Below are positions 15,172-25,107 of a DNA stretch of 64,000 nucleotides, in pieces (position 1 is the stretch's first letter; every line of letters begins with the position of its first letter). Made by a program: the position numbers and the translations under genes. The stretch comes from Paractinoplanes abujensis (lineage in GTDB: Bacteria; Actinomycetota; Actinomycetes; Mycobacteriales; Micromonosporaceae). The notes beneath the pieces were generated by a model that worked only from the letters and a program-made list of their open reading frames with translations, did no database searches and was not told the DNA's origin. The DNA is taken from the NCBI RefSeq assembly GCF_014204895.1, contig NZ_JACHMF010000001.1, forward strand, positions 9,052,001 through 9,116,000. The letters run 5' to 3'.

Positions 15172-15183
15172 CGCCGCAGCGAC
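15153..15183. terminator. Hairpin spanning the stop codon
   Basis: A perfect 12-bp stem, GTCGCTGCGGCG / CGCCGCAGCGAC, encloses GAAGTGA, which includes the TGA of the lipoprotein gene. It lies between convergent genes and has no T-run. Confidence 0.6.
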
Positions 15184-15191
15184 GGTCCTGT

Positions 15192-15656
15192 CTACGCGCC
15201 GGGACGGTCGACCTCGCCGCGCCAGGCGCCGCTCTCGATGCCACCGCGACCCTCGATGAATTCCTTGAACCGCTTCAGGTCACCCTTGACCCGGCGGTCG
15301 ACGATGCCGAGCTTGTCGCCGGCGTTCTCCACGAAGCCCTGCGGGTCGAAATCCATCTGCACGGTCACCCGGGTGTGGGTGTCGTCCAGCCGGTGGAAAG
15401 TGACCACGCCGGCCTGCTTCTCGCCTTCGGTCGACTTCCAGGCCACCCGCTCGTCGGGAAGCTGCTCGGTGATCTCGGCGTCGAACTCGCGCTTGACGCC
15501 CGCGATCTCGGTCTTCCAGTGCGTGTGCGTGGGGTCCAGCTGCCGGATTTCCTGTACGCCCTCCATGAAGCGCGGGAACTCCTCGAACTGGGTCCACTGG
15601 TTGTAGGCGGCGCGGATGGGAACGTCAACGTCTACGGACTCAGTCACAGTGCTCAT
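15192..15656 (-). CDS. SRPBCC family protein (cyclase/dehydrase-like)
   Basis: A 154-residue START/SRPBCC-fold protein. It has the opening V-D-V-P-I-R-A-A-Y-N-Q-W-T-Q-F-E-E-F-P-R-F pattern of the polyketide_cyc group, a central RVAWKSTEG strand and a long C-terminal helix (LKRFKEFIEGRG). Members bind hydrophobic ligands and some are cyclases, but stand-alone genes such as this are functionally undefined. Its start lies 3 bp after the stop of the BrkB-type membrane protein, so both are probably one operon. Confidence 0.85.
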   Translation of the reverse strand: MSTVTESVDVDVPIRAAYNQWTQFEEFPRFMEGVQEIRQLDPTHTHWKTEIAGVKREFDAEITEQLPDERVAWKSTEGEKQAGVVTFHRLDDTHTRVTVQMDFDPQGFVENAGDKLGIVDRRVKGDLKRFKEFIEGRGGIESGAWRGEVDRPGA

Positions 15657-15659
15657 GCA

Positions 15660-16661
15660 CTAATTGGTGCCCGGGTCCGTGGGGGCTAAACGAGGGGCCA
15701 GTGGAGTCCTCGGATTGGTGTCGCCGGCCTGCCGCAGCCGGGCCCGCTGCACCTCGGCGTTGACCTGCACCCCGAGCAGCACCGCGATGTTCGACAGGTA
15801 GATCCAGACCAGGAACGCCATGATCGCGCCGAGGCTGCCGTACGTGCGGTTGTAGGAGCCGAAGTTGGCCACGTACAGGCCGAAGCCGAACGACGCGATC
15901 GCCCACAGGAACAGCGCCACCGCGCCGCCCACGGTCAGCCAGCGGAACCGGGGCTGCTTGACGTTGGGGGCGATCCAGAACAGCAGCGACAGGACGAGCG
16001 TGGCCGCGGCCACCAGCGCCGGCCAGCGGCCCGCGTGCCAGAACTGCCGGGCCGTCTCGCCGGCGCCCAGCGCGTCCCCGACGGCGTCGACCAGCGGGCC
16101 GCTGATGATCAGGCCGGCCCCGATCGCGGCCATCAGCACGAGTGCGACGGCGGCCAGCAGGATTTCCAGGATCTGCAACTTCCACCAGCTACGACCTTCC
16201 CGTACGCCGTAGATCCGGTTCGACGCCCGCGAGAAGGTGGACACGTAGCCCGACGACGACCACAGCGCCAGCAGCAGGCCGAAGCCGAAGAGCACCTTGG
16301 CCGAGTCCTGCTGGACCAGCAGCGCCTGCACGACGGTGAGCAGGTCCTGATTGTCGACGACCGAGCCGACGCCCAGGTCGTTCAGGATGCCGACGGCGGC
16401 CGTCAGCACCGTGGAGCCGTCGGTGACCAGGTTGATCAGGGCGACGATGACGACGAGCGAAGGAATCAGCGCCGTGAAGGTTTGATATGTCATCGCGGCG
16501 GCGAAGTCAGAACAGTCGTCCTCGATGTAGCCGACGACGCTGCGCCACAGCACGGACCGCCAGTAGCGCCAGCGCAGCTGACGCAGACGGCGGGGCACGG
16601 GCCGCGGCGTAACGTCGTCGGCGCCGGCCTCGGAATCGCGGTCGACGGTGGGCTCGGTCAT
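15660..16661 (-). CDS. YihY/BrkB family inner membrane protein
   Basis: A 333-residue integral membrane protein with the six-helix YihY/virulence-factor-BrkB pattern. Landmarks are DDCSDFAAAMTYQTFTALIPSLVVIVAL near the N-terminus, FSRASNRIYGVREGRSWWK in the middle and YNRTYGSLGAIMAFLVWIYLSNIAVLLGVQVNAE near the end (given here in overlapping pieces; all are highly diagnostic for the family). The C-terminal 35 residues are hydrophilic. The family is often miscalled RNase BN; its actual role is not known. It diverges from the oxidoreductase gene at 16731. Confidence 0.9.
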   Translation of the reverse strand: MTEPTVDRDSEAGADDVTPRPVPRRLRQLRWRYWRSVLWRSVVGYIEDDCSDFAAAMTYQTFTALIPSLVVIVALINLVTDGSTVLTAAVGILNDLGVGSVVDNQDLLTVVQALLVQQDSAKVLFGFGLLLALWSSSGYVSTFSRASNRIYGVREGRSWWKLQILEILLAAVALVLMAAIGAGLIISGPLVDAVGDALGAGETARQFWHAGRWPALVAAATLVLSLLFWIAPNVKQPRFRWLTVGGAVALFLWAIASFGFGLYVANFGSYNRTYGSLGAIMAFLVWIYLSNIAVLLGVQVNAEVQRARLRQAGDTNPRTPLAPRLAPTDPGTN

Positions 16662-16730
16662 GCCGGCTCCTTGAGGTTCTTCACAGCGCAGCTACCCGAG
16701 CACGCTCGGCGACAAACACAGGGGGCTCCC

Positions 16731-18347
16731 ATGGAGAGCGCGGACGCGATCGTGATCGGCGCCGGGCACAACGGCCTGGTCGCGGCCAACCTTCTCGCCG
16801 ACGCCGGATGGTCGGTCCTCGTGCTCGAGGCGACCCCGCATCCGGGCGGGGCGGTGCGGTCGGGCTACGTGACCGCACCCGGCTACCTCAGTGATCTTTT
16901 CAGCTCCTTCTATCCGCTCGGGTATGCCTCGCCGGTGCTCAAGGGCCTGGATCTGGGCGAGCACGGCCTGCGCTGGACCCACGCGCCCGACGTGCTGACC
17001 CACCTCATGCCGGACGGGCGGGCGGCCACACTGAGCCGCGACATCTCGCGCACCATGGAGTCGATCGACCGGTTCGCCGACGGCGACGGTGAGCGCTGGC
17101 GCACGACGTACGGGGAATGGCGTTCGGTCTCCCAGACGATGCTGGACACCATCCTGCGGCCGTTCCCGCCGGTGCGGCACGGGCTCGGGGTGGCCCGGCG
17201 GCTGGGCGCGCCCGGTTCGCTGCGGCTGGCTCGCCGCCTGTTGCTGTCGGTGCGTGAGATGGGCACCGAGATGTTCCGCGGCGAGGGCGCGACGATGCTC
17301 ATGGCCGGGTGCGCCCTGCACACCGACCTGTCGCCCGAGGAGGCCGGGGGCGGGGTGTACGGGTGGCTGCTGGCCATGCTGGGCCAGCAGTACGGCTGGC
17401 CGGTGCCGGAGGGCGGGGCCCAGAAGATCACCGACGCGCTGGTCTCCCGGCTGGAGCAGCGGGGCGGGCGGATCGTCTACGAGACGCCGGTGTCGCAGGT
17501 CCTGATCGCCCGGGGCAAGGCCATGGGTGTCCGCTCGGCCGGCGGCGAGACCTTCCGGGCGTATCGCGCCGTGGTGGCCGACGTCCCCGCCCCGGCGATG
17601 TATCTCGACCTGGTCGGGGAGCGCTGGCTGCCGCCGCGGCTGGTGGAGGATCTGGCCCACTTCCGCTGGGACGGCGCGACGGTCAAGGTCGACTGGGCCG
17701 TCCGCACGAAGGTGCCGTGGAAGAACCCGGCCGCCGCCGGCGCGGGCACGGTGCACCTGGGCGCCGACCTCAACGGCCTGACCCGCTATTCGTCGTACCT
17801 GGCGACCGACGAGATCCCGCCCCACCCGTTCCTGCTGCTGGGCCAGATGACCACGGCCGACCCGCTGCACTCACCGGAGGGCACGGAGTCGCTGTGGGCG
17901 TACACCCACCTGCCGCACCGCAAGCACTGGAACCCCGACGACATCGCGGCCCACGTCGAGCGGATGGAGTCGGTGATCGAGGAGCAGGCGCCCGGCTTCC
18001 GGCAGGAGGTCGTCGGACGCAACGTCTTCTCCCCGGCCGACATGGAGCGGGAGAACCCGTCCCTGGTCGGGGGCGCCCTCGGTGGCGGCACGGCGGCCGC
18101 CTTCCAGCAGTTGTTCCTGCGCCCGATCCCCGGGCTGGGCCGCCCCGACACCCCGGTCGACCGCCTCTACCTCGCCAGCTCGTCGGCCCACCCCGGCGGC
18201 GGCGTGCACGGCGCTCCCGGCGCCAACGCGGCCCGTGCCGCCCTGACCCGTGACCGCACCCTGCTCGGCGACGCCTACCGGGCCGTGATCAACGCGGGCC
18301 ACCGGGCGGTCTACGGCCAGGAGGCCGGGCCCCTGGACCGACGCTGA
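16731..18347 (+). CDS. Phytoene desaturase-like NAD(P)/FAD-dependent oxidoreductase
   Basis: A 538-residue flavoprotein. The N-terminal dinucleotide fold reads VIGAGHNGLVAANLLADAG, with the acidic ribose-binding residue in VLVLEA. The C-terminal signature near residue 490 reads RLYLASSSAHPGGGVHGAPG and closes the FAD site, as in CrtI/CrtN and pyridine-nucleotide-disulphide-oxidoreductase-domain-2 proteins. No other carotenoid genes lie nearby, so the substrate is open; amine-oxidase-like and all-trans-retinol-saturase-like relatives exist. ATG 16731 follows GGGGG with a short spacer. Confidence 0.85.
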   Translation: MESADAIVIGAGHNGLVAANLLADAGWSVLVLEATPHPGGAVRSGYVTAPGYLSDLFSSFYPLGYASPVLKGLDLGEHGLRWTHAPDVLTHLMPDGRAATLSRDISRTMESIDRFADGDGERWRTTYGEWRSVSQTMLDTILRPFPPVRHGLGVARRLGAPGSLRLARRLLLSVREMGTEMFRGEGATMLMAGCALHTDLSPEEAGGGVYGWLLAMLGQQYGWPVPEGGAQKITDALVSRLEQRGGRIVYETPVSQVLIARGKAMGVRSAGGETFRAYRAVVADVPAPAMYLDLVGERWLPPRLVEDLAHFRWDGATVKVDWAVRTKVPWKNPAAAGAGTVHLGADLNGLTRYSSYLATDEIPPHPFLLLGQMTTADPLHSPEGTESLWAYTHLPHRKHWNPDDIAAHVERMESVIEEQAPGFRQEVVGRNVFSPADMERENPSLVGGALGGGTAAAFQQLFLRPIPGLGRPDTPVDRLYLASSSAHPGGGVHGAPGANAARAALTRDRTLLGDAYRAVINAGHRAVYGQEAGPLDRR

Positions 18348-18372
18348 ACAGCGGCGGTGCTGGGCCCACGCC

Positions 18373-18834
18373 TCAGCGCGTGCGCTCGGCGTAGTAGCGG
18401 TCGGAGTTCTCGGCGATGTCGGCCAGCCGGCGCAGCGCCTCGACGTTGCGCCGGTGCAGCAGGAGGTCGTTGATCTTGTTGCGGGCGGCCAGGAGCGGGC
18501 CGCGCTCGAACTGCTCGTGGATCGTCACGCGGGTGGCGCCGACGCCGGCGGGCTCGAGGCGGAGGTCGACCACGGCCTCGCCCAGCGGCCACAGACCCGC
18601 GCGCAGGCGCAGGTGGCGGCCGGGCTCCATCGCCAGTACGGTCGAGGAGTCGTGCAGCGAGAGCGGCCATGGGCCGGCCTTGTGGTGCAACTCGGAGCCG
18701 ACTGCGGGCCAGTGCGGATCGACGTCCCGGATGTGGACGGTTCCGACCACCCAGTCGCTGTAGGTCCACCCGTCCGAGAGCACGGCGAAGACGGTCTCCG
18801 GAGGAGCCTGAACGGTACGCTGCACGGTAGCCAC
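18373..18834 (-). CDS. SRPBCC family protein
   Basis: A 153-residue START-fold protein. It opens with TVQRTVQAPPETVFAVLSDGW, continues with a WPLGEAVVDLRLEP strand pair and ends with a long helix (RRNVEALRRLADIAE). It is predicted to bind a lipid or other hydrophobic ligand. It is one of two SRPBCC proteins in the window; they share only the fold. It ends 26 bp from the convergent oxidoreductase gene and diverges from the glycosyltransferase gene. Confidence 0.8.
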   Translation of the reverse strand: MATVQRTVQAPPETVFAVLSDGWTYSDWVVGTVHIRDVDPHWPAVGSELHHKAGPWPLSLHDSSTVLAMEPGRHLRLRAGLWPLGEAVVDLRLEPAGVGATRVTIHEQFERGPLLAARNKINDLLLHRRNVEALRRLADIAENSDRYYAERTR

Positions 18835-18943
18835 GACCAGGACATACCCTGCGAAGAGTCGGCGTAACGGATAGGCGAAGGTTTACGGATTCGGCGGTCG
18901 GGCACTTGCCACCGCGAAACGCATGCCAGCTGGAGGGGACCAC

Positions 18944-20137
18944 GTGCGCATTGCCATGATTTCCGAGCACGCCAGCCCCCTGGGCGACGGCGGGCAGCAC
19001 GACCACGTCGCCGGACTCTCCGCGGCGCTGGCCGAGCTCGGCAACGACGTCTGCGTGTACACCCGGCGCGACAACCCCACGGTGGCCGAAGTGGTCACCA
19101 CGCCGAACGGCATCCGAGTCGTGCACGTTCCGGCCGGTCCGCCCCAGTTCCTCCCGCCTGACCTGATGCTGCCGCACATGGGCGAGTTCGCCAAGTGGCT
19201 CGAGCAGCACTGGCGTACGGGGGAGTGGGTTCCCGAGGTCGCGCACGCCCACTTCTGGACGAGCGGGCTCGCCGCGGTGACGGCCGCCCGCCAGATCGGC
19301 ATCCCCGTCGTGCAGTCGTTCCACGAGCTCGGCGAAATCGAGGCCGGTGCGAGCAAGCCTTCCCGTACGGGTTACGAGCGCGCTCTGGGCCGGGCGGTCG
19401 ACCGGGTGGTCGCGCAGACGCAGGACGAGGTGCAGGGCCTGGTCCGGCTCGGGGTGCCGCGGGCCCAGCTGACCGTGGTGCCCGCCGGGGTCGACAGCAT
19501 CCGGTTCAGCCCGGAGGGCCCGTCGGTCGAGCGCGACCCCGAGCGTCCGCGCATCCTCTCCGTGGGCCGGCTGGTCGAGCGCAAGGGCTTCGGCGACGTC
19601 CTGCAGGCCATGCGGTACGTGCCGACGGCCGAGGTGGTCGTCGTCGGGGGTCCCGCGGCCGACCAGCTGACCGCCGACCCGGGCGCCCGCAAGCTGCGCG
19701 CGCTGGCCGAGCGGCTGCAGGTGGCCGACCGGTTCCGGCTGGTCGGGGCGGTCCCGGCCAAGGACATGCCGGCCTGGTATCGCTCGGCCGACCTGCTGGT
19801 GGCCGCGCCCTGGCAGGAGCAGTTCGAGCCGGCCGCGCTGGAGGCGATGGCCTGCGGCGTCCCGGTGATCGGCACGGCGGTCGGCGGCCTGACCGAGACA
19901 GTGGTCGACGGGCTGACGGGCGACCTGGTGCCGGCCCGTGACCCCCGGGCGCTCGGCGGCGCGCTGCGACGGCTGGTCAACGACAAGGTCCGGCGTTTCG
20001 CGTACGCCACGGCGGCCCTCGACCGGGCCCGGCAGGCGTACAGCTGGAAGCGGGTCGCGGCTCAGGTGGGCTCGGTCTACTCGGCCGTGACGGGCCGGCG
20101 GGCCGGTGTGAGCGCCGAAGAGGCAGTGGCGTCGTAA
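18944..20137 (+). CDS. Glycosyltransferase family 4
   Basis: A 397-residue GT-B glycosyltransferase. The N-terminal acceptor domain contains MISEHASPLGDGGQHDHVAGL; the C-terminal nucleotide-sugar domain contains ILSVGRLVERKGFGDVLQAM and the ExE-type donor motif in EQFEPAALEAMACGVPVIGTAVGGLTE (pieces overlap). The family transfers sugars from UDP- or GDP-donors with retention; the acceptor is unknown. GGAGGGG (18932-18938) sets GTG 18944 as the start. A short perfect palindrome follows the gene before the ABC transporter operon. Confidence 0.85.
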   Translation: MRIAMISEHASPLGDGGQHDHVAGLSAALAELGNDVCVYTRRDNPTVAEVVTTPNGIRVVHVPAGPPQFLPPDLMLPHMGEFAKWLEQHWRTGEWVPEVAHAHFWTSGLAAVTAARQIGIPVVQSFHELGEIEAGASKPSRTGYERALGRAVDRVVAQTQDEVQGLVRLGVPRAQLTVVPAGVDSIRFSPEGPSVERDPERPRILSVGRLVERKGFGDVLQAMRYVPTAEVVVVGGPAADQLTADPGARKLRALAERLQVADRFRLVGAVPAKDMPAWYRSADLLVAAPWQEQFEPAALEAMACGVPVIGTAVGGLTETVVDGLTGDLVPARDPRALGGALRRLVNDKVRRFAYATAALDRARQAYSWKRVAAQVGSVYSAVTGRRAGVSAEEAVAS

Positions 20138-20142
20138 GCCCC

Positions 20143-20162
20143 CATCCACCGGTTGGTGGATG
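20143..20162. terminator. Short palindrome CATCCACC-N4-GGTGGATG
   Basis: An 8-bp perfect inverted repeat with a 4-base spacer lies 5 bases after the glycosyltransferase stop and about 57 bases before the ABC ATPase start. It could be a compact terminator for the former or an operator for the latter. Its size and spacer resemble the regulator sites seen elsewhere in the window. Confidence 0.45.
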
Positions 20163-20218
20163 TCCGGTCGAGCGAGCTGTTCGATTTCTGCGGGCGGCCG
20201 TGATGTGACGCTCGATGC

Positions 20219-21121
<903 letters not shown>

Positions 21122-21126
21122 ACCCG

Positions 21127-21867
21127 ATGCGCGTCTTCACCAAGCTGACCCTGACCGAGATCAAGCTGTTCCTGCGGGAGCCGATGGCGGCCTTCTTCGT
21201 GCTGTTCTTCCCGACCCTGCTCGTGATCATCCTGGGCAGCATCCCCGACTTCCGGGAGCCGTCCGACGACCTGGGCGGCGCCCGCGGCATCGACCTGTAC
21301 GTCGGCATCGCGGTCATCCTGACCCTGGCCATGGCGGCCGTCCAGGTCACGCCGGCCGTGCTCGCCCTCTATCGGGAACGCGGCGTGCTGCGCCGGCTCG
21401 CGACCACCCCGGTCTCGCCGCTGACGATGCTGGGCGCGCAGCTGGCGTCGAACGGGCTGGCCGCGATCGTCTCGACCGCGCTGGTCCTGGCCGTGGGCCG
21501 GATCGTCTTCGACGTGCCGCTGGCCGGCAACGTCGCCGGGTTCGTCCTGGCCTTCCTGCTGACCGCGGCCGGGACGCTGGCCATCGGCCTGTTCGTCGCG
21601 GCCATCGCCCCCAGCGGCAAGGCCGGCAACGCGATCGGCACGCTGCTGTTCTTCCCGCTGATGTTCTTCGCCGGGCTGTGGCTGCCGCGCGAGGCGATGC
21701 CGGGCGTGCTGCAGCGGATCGCCGACTTCACGCCGCTGGGCGCCGGGGAACGGGCGCTCAGCGACGCGATGACGGGAAGCTGGCCCAACCTGCTGTCGGC
21801 TACGGTGCTGGTGGGATATCTGGCCGTGTTCGGGTTGGCCGCGGTCCGGTTGTTCCGCTGGTCCTAA
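21127..21867 (+). CDS. ABC-2 type transporter permease
   Basis: A 246-residue membrane protein with six predicted helices, the ABC-2/DrrB layout. An amphipathic N-terminal region (TKLTLTEIKLFLREPMAAFF) precedes the first helix. Near residue 185 the motif IGTLLFFPLMFFAGLWLPREAMP matches the ABC-2 signature. AAGGAG (21112-21117) lies 9 bases before ATG 21127; a GTG at 21118 overlapping the ATPase stop is an alternative start. It forms the membrane channel for the ATPase encoded just upstream. Confidence 0.9.
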   Translation: MRVFTKLTLTEIKLFLREPMAAFFVLFFPTLLVIILGSIPDFREPSDDLGGARGIDLYVGIAVILTLAMAAVQVTPAVLALYRERGVLRRLATTPVSPLTMLGAQLASNGLAAIVSTALVLAVGRIVFDVPLAGNVAGFVLAFLLTAAGTLAIGLFVAAIAPSGKAGNAIGTLLFFPLMFFAGLWLPREAMPGVLQRIADFTPLGAGERALSDAMTGSWPNLLSATVLVGYLAVFGLAAVRLFRWS

Positions 21868-21881
21868 CGGGGGTGGACGCA

Positions 21882-23123
21882 ATGGATCGCACCGATCGGA
21901 TCATGGCGAGGCTGCCGTACGTCGCCCTCGGCGCCTCGGTCGTCCTGGTGGTGGCGGGCTCCACGGTGGGCGTGCCGCACCAGCCGTGGCCGATCGTCGC
22001 TCTCGTCGTGGTGGCCACCCTGGCCTGGCTGCTCTTCTGGGTGCAGCTGCACCCCGAGTGGGAGCACGACGAGCCGAAGATGGTCGTGTTCTGGTTCGGG
22101 CTGGGCGCCCTGCTCGTTGCCCTGATCTGGTCGAGCACGCTGTTCGGCTTCTTCGCGTGGAGCGCCTACCTGCTGGTCACCCGTGGGCTGAAGAGCTGGC
22201 GGCGGATCTTGGCGGCCACCCTCGTCGCGGCCGTCTCGGCGGTCTCGCAACTCGGCGGTTTCGGCAGCCTCAGTGAACCCGGCATCCTCCCCGTCGCGCT
22301 CGTGGTGCTGCTGATCAACATCGGAATCGCCAATCTGATGATCTGGGTGACCCTGTGGACTCACGAGCAGGGTCTTAGGCGCAACCGGATGATCGAGGAC
22401 CTGGCCGAGGCCAACCGCAAGCTGGCCGCGGCCCTCCACGAGAACGCCGGCCTGCACGCCCAGCTGCTGGCCCAGGCCCGCGAGGCCGGCGTGCTCGACG
22501 AGCGGCAGCGGATGGCCGGGGAGATCCACGACGTGCTGGCCCAGGGCCTGACCGGCATCGTGACCCAGCTCGAGGCGACCGGGGCCGCCGCCGACCGGCC
22601 CGAGGACTGGTGGCGCCACCTCGGCCACGCCAAGACCCTGGCCCGCGACAGCCTCACCGAGGCCCGCCGCTCCGTCCAGGCGCTGCGCCCGCAGACCCTG
22701 GACGAAGCCGCGCTGCCCGACGCGATCGGCGACCTGGTGACCGACTGGTCGCGGGTGCACGAGGTGGCCGCGGAACTGGTCACGACGGGCACGCCGCGGC
22801 CACTCGTGCCCGAGATCGAGACGACCCTCCTGCGTACGGCGCAGGAAGCTCTCGCGAACGTCGCGCGGCACGCCGAAGCGGGACGGGTCGGACTCACGCT
22901 GTCCTACATGGAGGATGTGGTCACGCTGGACGTCCGCGACGACGGGCACGGATTCGACCCCACGCTGCCGCGCGAGGTCTCCGAGAACGGCGGCTACGGG
23001 CTCGACGCGATGCGGGAACGGCTGGCCCGCATCGCCGGCAGCCTCGAGGTCGAGTCCGAACCGGGCGCCGGCACCGCGTTGTCCGCCTGCGTGCCGGCCA
23101 TCGCGATCGGGGCCGCCGCGTGA
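21882..23123 (+). CDS. Sensor histidine kinase (HisKA_3 / NarL-class)
   Basis: A 413-residue membrane kinase. Residues 1-165 hold about six transmembrane helices. A coiled-coil region (MIEDLAEANRKLAAALHENA) leads to the dimerisation/phosphoacceptor box RQRMAGEIHDVLAQGLTGI, with His in EIHD, and an HATPase domain with NVARHAEAG (N box) and DDGHGFD (G1 box). This is the LiaS/DesK type that senses envelope or drug stress. It lies 14 bp after the ABC permease and overlaps the response regulator gene by a GTGA, so the pair probably controls the transporter. Confidence 0.9.
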   Translation: MDRTDRIMARLPYVALGASVVLVVAGSTVGVPHQPWPIVALVVVATLAWLLFWVQLHPEWEHDEPKMVVFWFGLGALLVALIWSSTLFGFFAWSAYLLVTRGLKSWRRILAATLVAAVSAVSQLGGFGSLSEPGILPVALVVLLINIGIANLMIWVTLWTHEQGLRRNRMIEDLAEANRKLAAALHENAGLHAQLLAQAREAGVLDERQRMAGEIHDVLAQGLTGIVTQLEATGAAADRPEDWWRHLGHAKTLARDSLTEARRSVQALRPQTLDEAALPDAIGDLVTDWSRVHEVAAELVTTGTPRPLVPEIETTLLRTAQEALANVARHAEAGRVGLTLSYMEDVVTLDVRDDGHGFDPTLPREVSENGGYGLDAMRERLARIAGSLEVESEPGAGTALSACVPAIAIGAAA

Positions 23124-23740
23124 TCGGGCTGCTCATCGTCGACGACCATCCGGTGGTGCGCGACGGCCTGCGCGGCATGTTCATCGGCGACGACCGCTTC
23201 GCGGTGCTGGGCGAGGCCGGCGACGGCGCGGAGGCGCTGGCCCTGGTGCGCACGGTCGACCCCGACGTCGTGCTGATGGACCTGCGCATGCCCGGCATGG
23301 ACGGCGTGACCGCGATCAAGGAGCTGCACAAGCGCGGATCGCGAGCCCGGGTACTGGTGCTCACCACGTACGACACCGACGCCGACGTGCTCCCCGCGAT
23401 CAAGGCGGGCGCCACCGGCTACCTGCTCAAGGACGCCTCCCGGCAGGACCTGTTCCGCGCGGTCGAGGCGGCCCACCGGGGCGAGTCGGTGCTCTCCCCG
23501 GCGATCGCGGGCCGGCTGATGGGCAACCTTCGTTCCCCCGCGCCGAAGGAGCCCCTCAGCCAGCGCGAACTCGAGGTGCTGGCGCTGATCGCGCGGGGCA
23601 ACTCGAACAAGGAGGCCGCCGGTCAGCTGTTCATCAGCGAGGCCACGGTCAAGACCCACCTCCTGCACGCGTACGCGAAACTGGGTGTCCGCGACCGGGC
23701 GGCAGCCGTCGCCGTGGCCTTCGAACGCGGCCTGCTTTAG
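23120..23740 (+). CDS. Response regulator, NarL/FixJ family
   Basis: A 206-residue two-component regulator. The receiver domain (1-118) has the acidic pocket VDDH and the phosphoacceptor Asp54 in VLMDLRMPGMDG; conserved T in LTTYD and K in YLLKDA are present. The LuxR-type HTH (about 143-200) reads LSQRELEVLALIARGNSNKEAA followed by ISEATVKTHL. The GTG start overlaps the kinase TGA (GTGA), a strong sign of translational coupling. The likely target is the ABC exporter operon. A hairpin follows the stop. Confidence 0.95.
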   Translation: MIGLLIVDDHPVVRDGLRGMFIGDDRFAVLGEAGDGAEALALVRTVDPDVVLMDLRMPGMDGVTAIKELHKRGSRARVLVLTTYDTDADVLPAIKAGATGYLLKDASRQDLFRAVEAAHRGESVLSPAIAGRLMGNLRSPAPKEPLSQRELEVLALIARGNSNKEAAGQLFISEATVKTHLLHAYAKLGVRDRAAAVAVAFERGLL

Positions 23741-23742
23741 GC

Positions 23743-23788
23743 CTGTCCTGCCGATCACACGGGGCCGCGCACGTGATCGGCCGGACAG
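23743..23788. terminator. Hairpin between response regulator and VOC genes
   Basis: A 16-bp inverted repeat with one mismatch, CTGTCCTGCCGATCAC / GTGATCGGCCGGACAG, encloses 14 bases. It lies exactly between two convergent stops (23740 and 23792) and probably terminates from both sides. Confidence 0.65.
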
Positions 23789-23791
23789 ACC

Positions 23792-24202
23792 CTAAGCCGG
23801 TTCGCCCCGATAGGTGCCGAAACTCCACAGGTTGCCCTCGGGATCGCGGGCGATGAAGTCACGCGAGCCGTAACCCGTGTCGTGCGGCGGCTTGACGATC
23901 TCGGCGCCCGCCTTGGCCGCCCGCTCGTGCAGGCCGTCGATGTCGTCGGCCACCACGTAGCAGCCGAACGTGCCCGGCTTGAGCGCCCACTTGTCGTCGT
24001 CGCCGCGGCCGCTCGCCGAACCCAGCATGATGCCGCCGCCGAGCGGCCAGGACAGCTGCGCGTGATCGACCCGGGCGCCGTCACCGTAGACGACCACCTC
24101 CACGAAACCGAACGCGTCGGCCAGGAACCGGATCAAGGCACGGGCGTCGGTGGCCCGCAGCGTCGGCCACACCTGCGGTGGCGGCGTCCTCGTGTCAGTC
24201 AT
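23792..24202 (-). CDS. VOC family glyoxalase/bleomycin-resistance-like protein
   Basis: A 136-residue single VOC module. It opens with WPTLRATDARALIRFLADAFGF, has a central VDHAQLSWPLGGGIMLGSA strand pair and ends ARDPEGNLWSFGTY, the usual closing motif. It belongs to the PhnB-like branch with a possible dimeric metal site. ATG 24202 (MTDTRTPPPQ) overlaps the end of the upstream AraC gene by 8 bp, so the two are coupled and the AraC protein probably regulates this enzyme. Confidence 0.85.
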   Translation of the reverse strand: MTDTRTPPPQVWPTLRATDARALIRFLADAFGFVEVVVYGDGARVDHAQLSWPLGGGIMLGSASGRGDDDKWALKPGTFGCYVVADDIDGLHERAAKAGAEIVKPPHDTGYGSRDFIARDPEGNLWSFGTYRGEPA

Positions 24203-25028
24203 GCCACCCATCGTGCGCGGGCTCGAGCCGCTGGGCTTGAACAAAATCGAACTGGTCGGCCAACCACTCGGACGGGGTGCACCGGGCCAGCGAGCGGAAC
24301 TCGCGCACCAGATGCGACTGATCGGCGTACCCGCAGGCGGCGGCCACCTCGGCGATCAACCGGCCGGGCCGCAGCGCCCGCCGGGCCCGGTCGAACCGCG
24401 CGACCCGGGCCGCCTCCTTGGGCCGCAGACCGGTCTCGGCCCGGAACCGGTCGGTCAGGTGATGACCGCTCCACCCGACCTCGGCGGCCACGGACCGCAC
24501 CGGGGCGTTGCCCAGGACGCGGCCCCACGCGTAAGCGATCTCGGGTCTGACCTCGGTCGCGCTCGTTCGCCTGCCCAGCCACTCGTCGAGCAGCGCGAAC
24601 TTGCCGGCCCAGCCCGGCGCCGCCACGAGCCGCTCCCGGATCTCGGCGACGGCCCGCTCGCCCAGCAGCGACGCCGCGTCGACGTCGAGGCCGGCCAGCT
24701 CACCCGCGGGCAACCCCAGCAGCGCCCGGCAGCCCAGCGGCCACAAAGCCACCTGCAGACCCGACTGCCGCCCGTCGTGCGTGATCACCGCGGGCGTCAG
24801 GTGCAGGCCGCCGATCAGGGCGTCGTACCGCCCCGGACGCTGCCCCGGATCGGGATGCGACTCCATGACCAGCGGGTCGTCCAAGGTAAGGATCATCGTG
24901 AGGTAGGGCGAGGGCAGACCCAGATGCCGCATGGGCGGGACGCCGCGCTGGCGGTAACCCGAGTAGGCCGCGACGAACGGCCGCAGGGCAGCCGAGGGGC
25001 GAGCCTGCGCGTACTCGTCGACGACCAT
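24195..25028 (-). CDS. AraC family transcriptional regulator
   Basis: A 277-residue regulator. Residues 1-150 form a ligand-binding domain of the DUF6597 type (SPYLTMILTLDDP; GLQVALWPLGCRALLGLP). The two C-terminal HTH motifs are near 175-265 (VRSVAAEVGWSGHHLTDRFRAETGLRPKEAARVARF in pieces, then IAEVAAACGYADQSHLVREFRSLARCTPSEWL). It controls the overlapping VOC gene and possibly the divergent FAD monooxygenase, whose start is 80 bp away. Confidence 0.9.
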   Translation of the reverse strand: MVVDEYAQARPSAALRPFVAAYSGYRQRGVPPMRHLGLPSPYLTMILTLDDPLVMESHPDPGQRPGRYDALIGGLHLTPAVITHDGRQSGLQVALWPLGCRALLGLPAGELAGLDVDAASLLGERAVAEIRERLVAAPGWAGKFALLDEWLGRRTSATEVRPEIAYAWGRVLGNAPVRSVAAEVGWSGHHLTDRFRAETGLRPKEAARVARFDRARRALRPGRLIAEVAAACGYADQSHLVREFRSLARCTPSEWLADQFDFVQAQRLEPAHDGWHD

Positions 25029-25107
25029 CCGAAGCTCCGTCCGTCCGGGCCCAGCCTACGGCTTCTTCGTGCCGCATTGCCCGGCCCGAAGATGCGAGCA
25101 TCGGGCC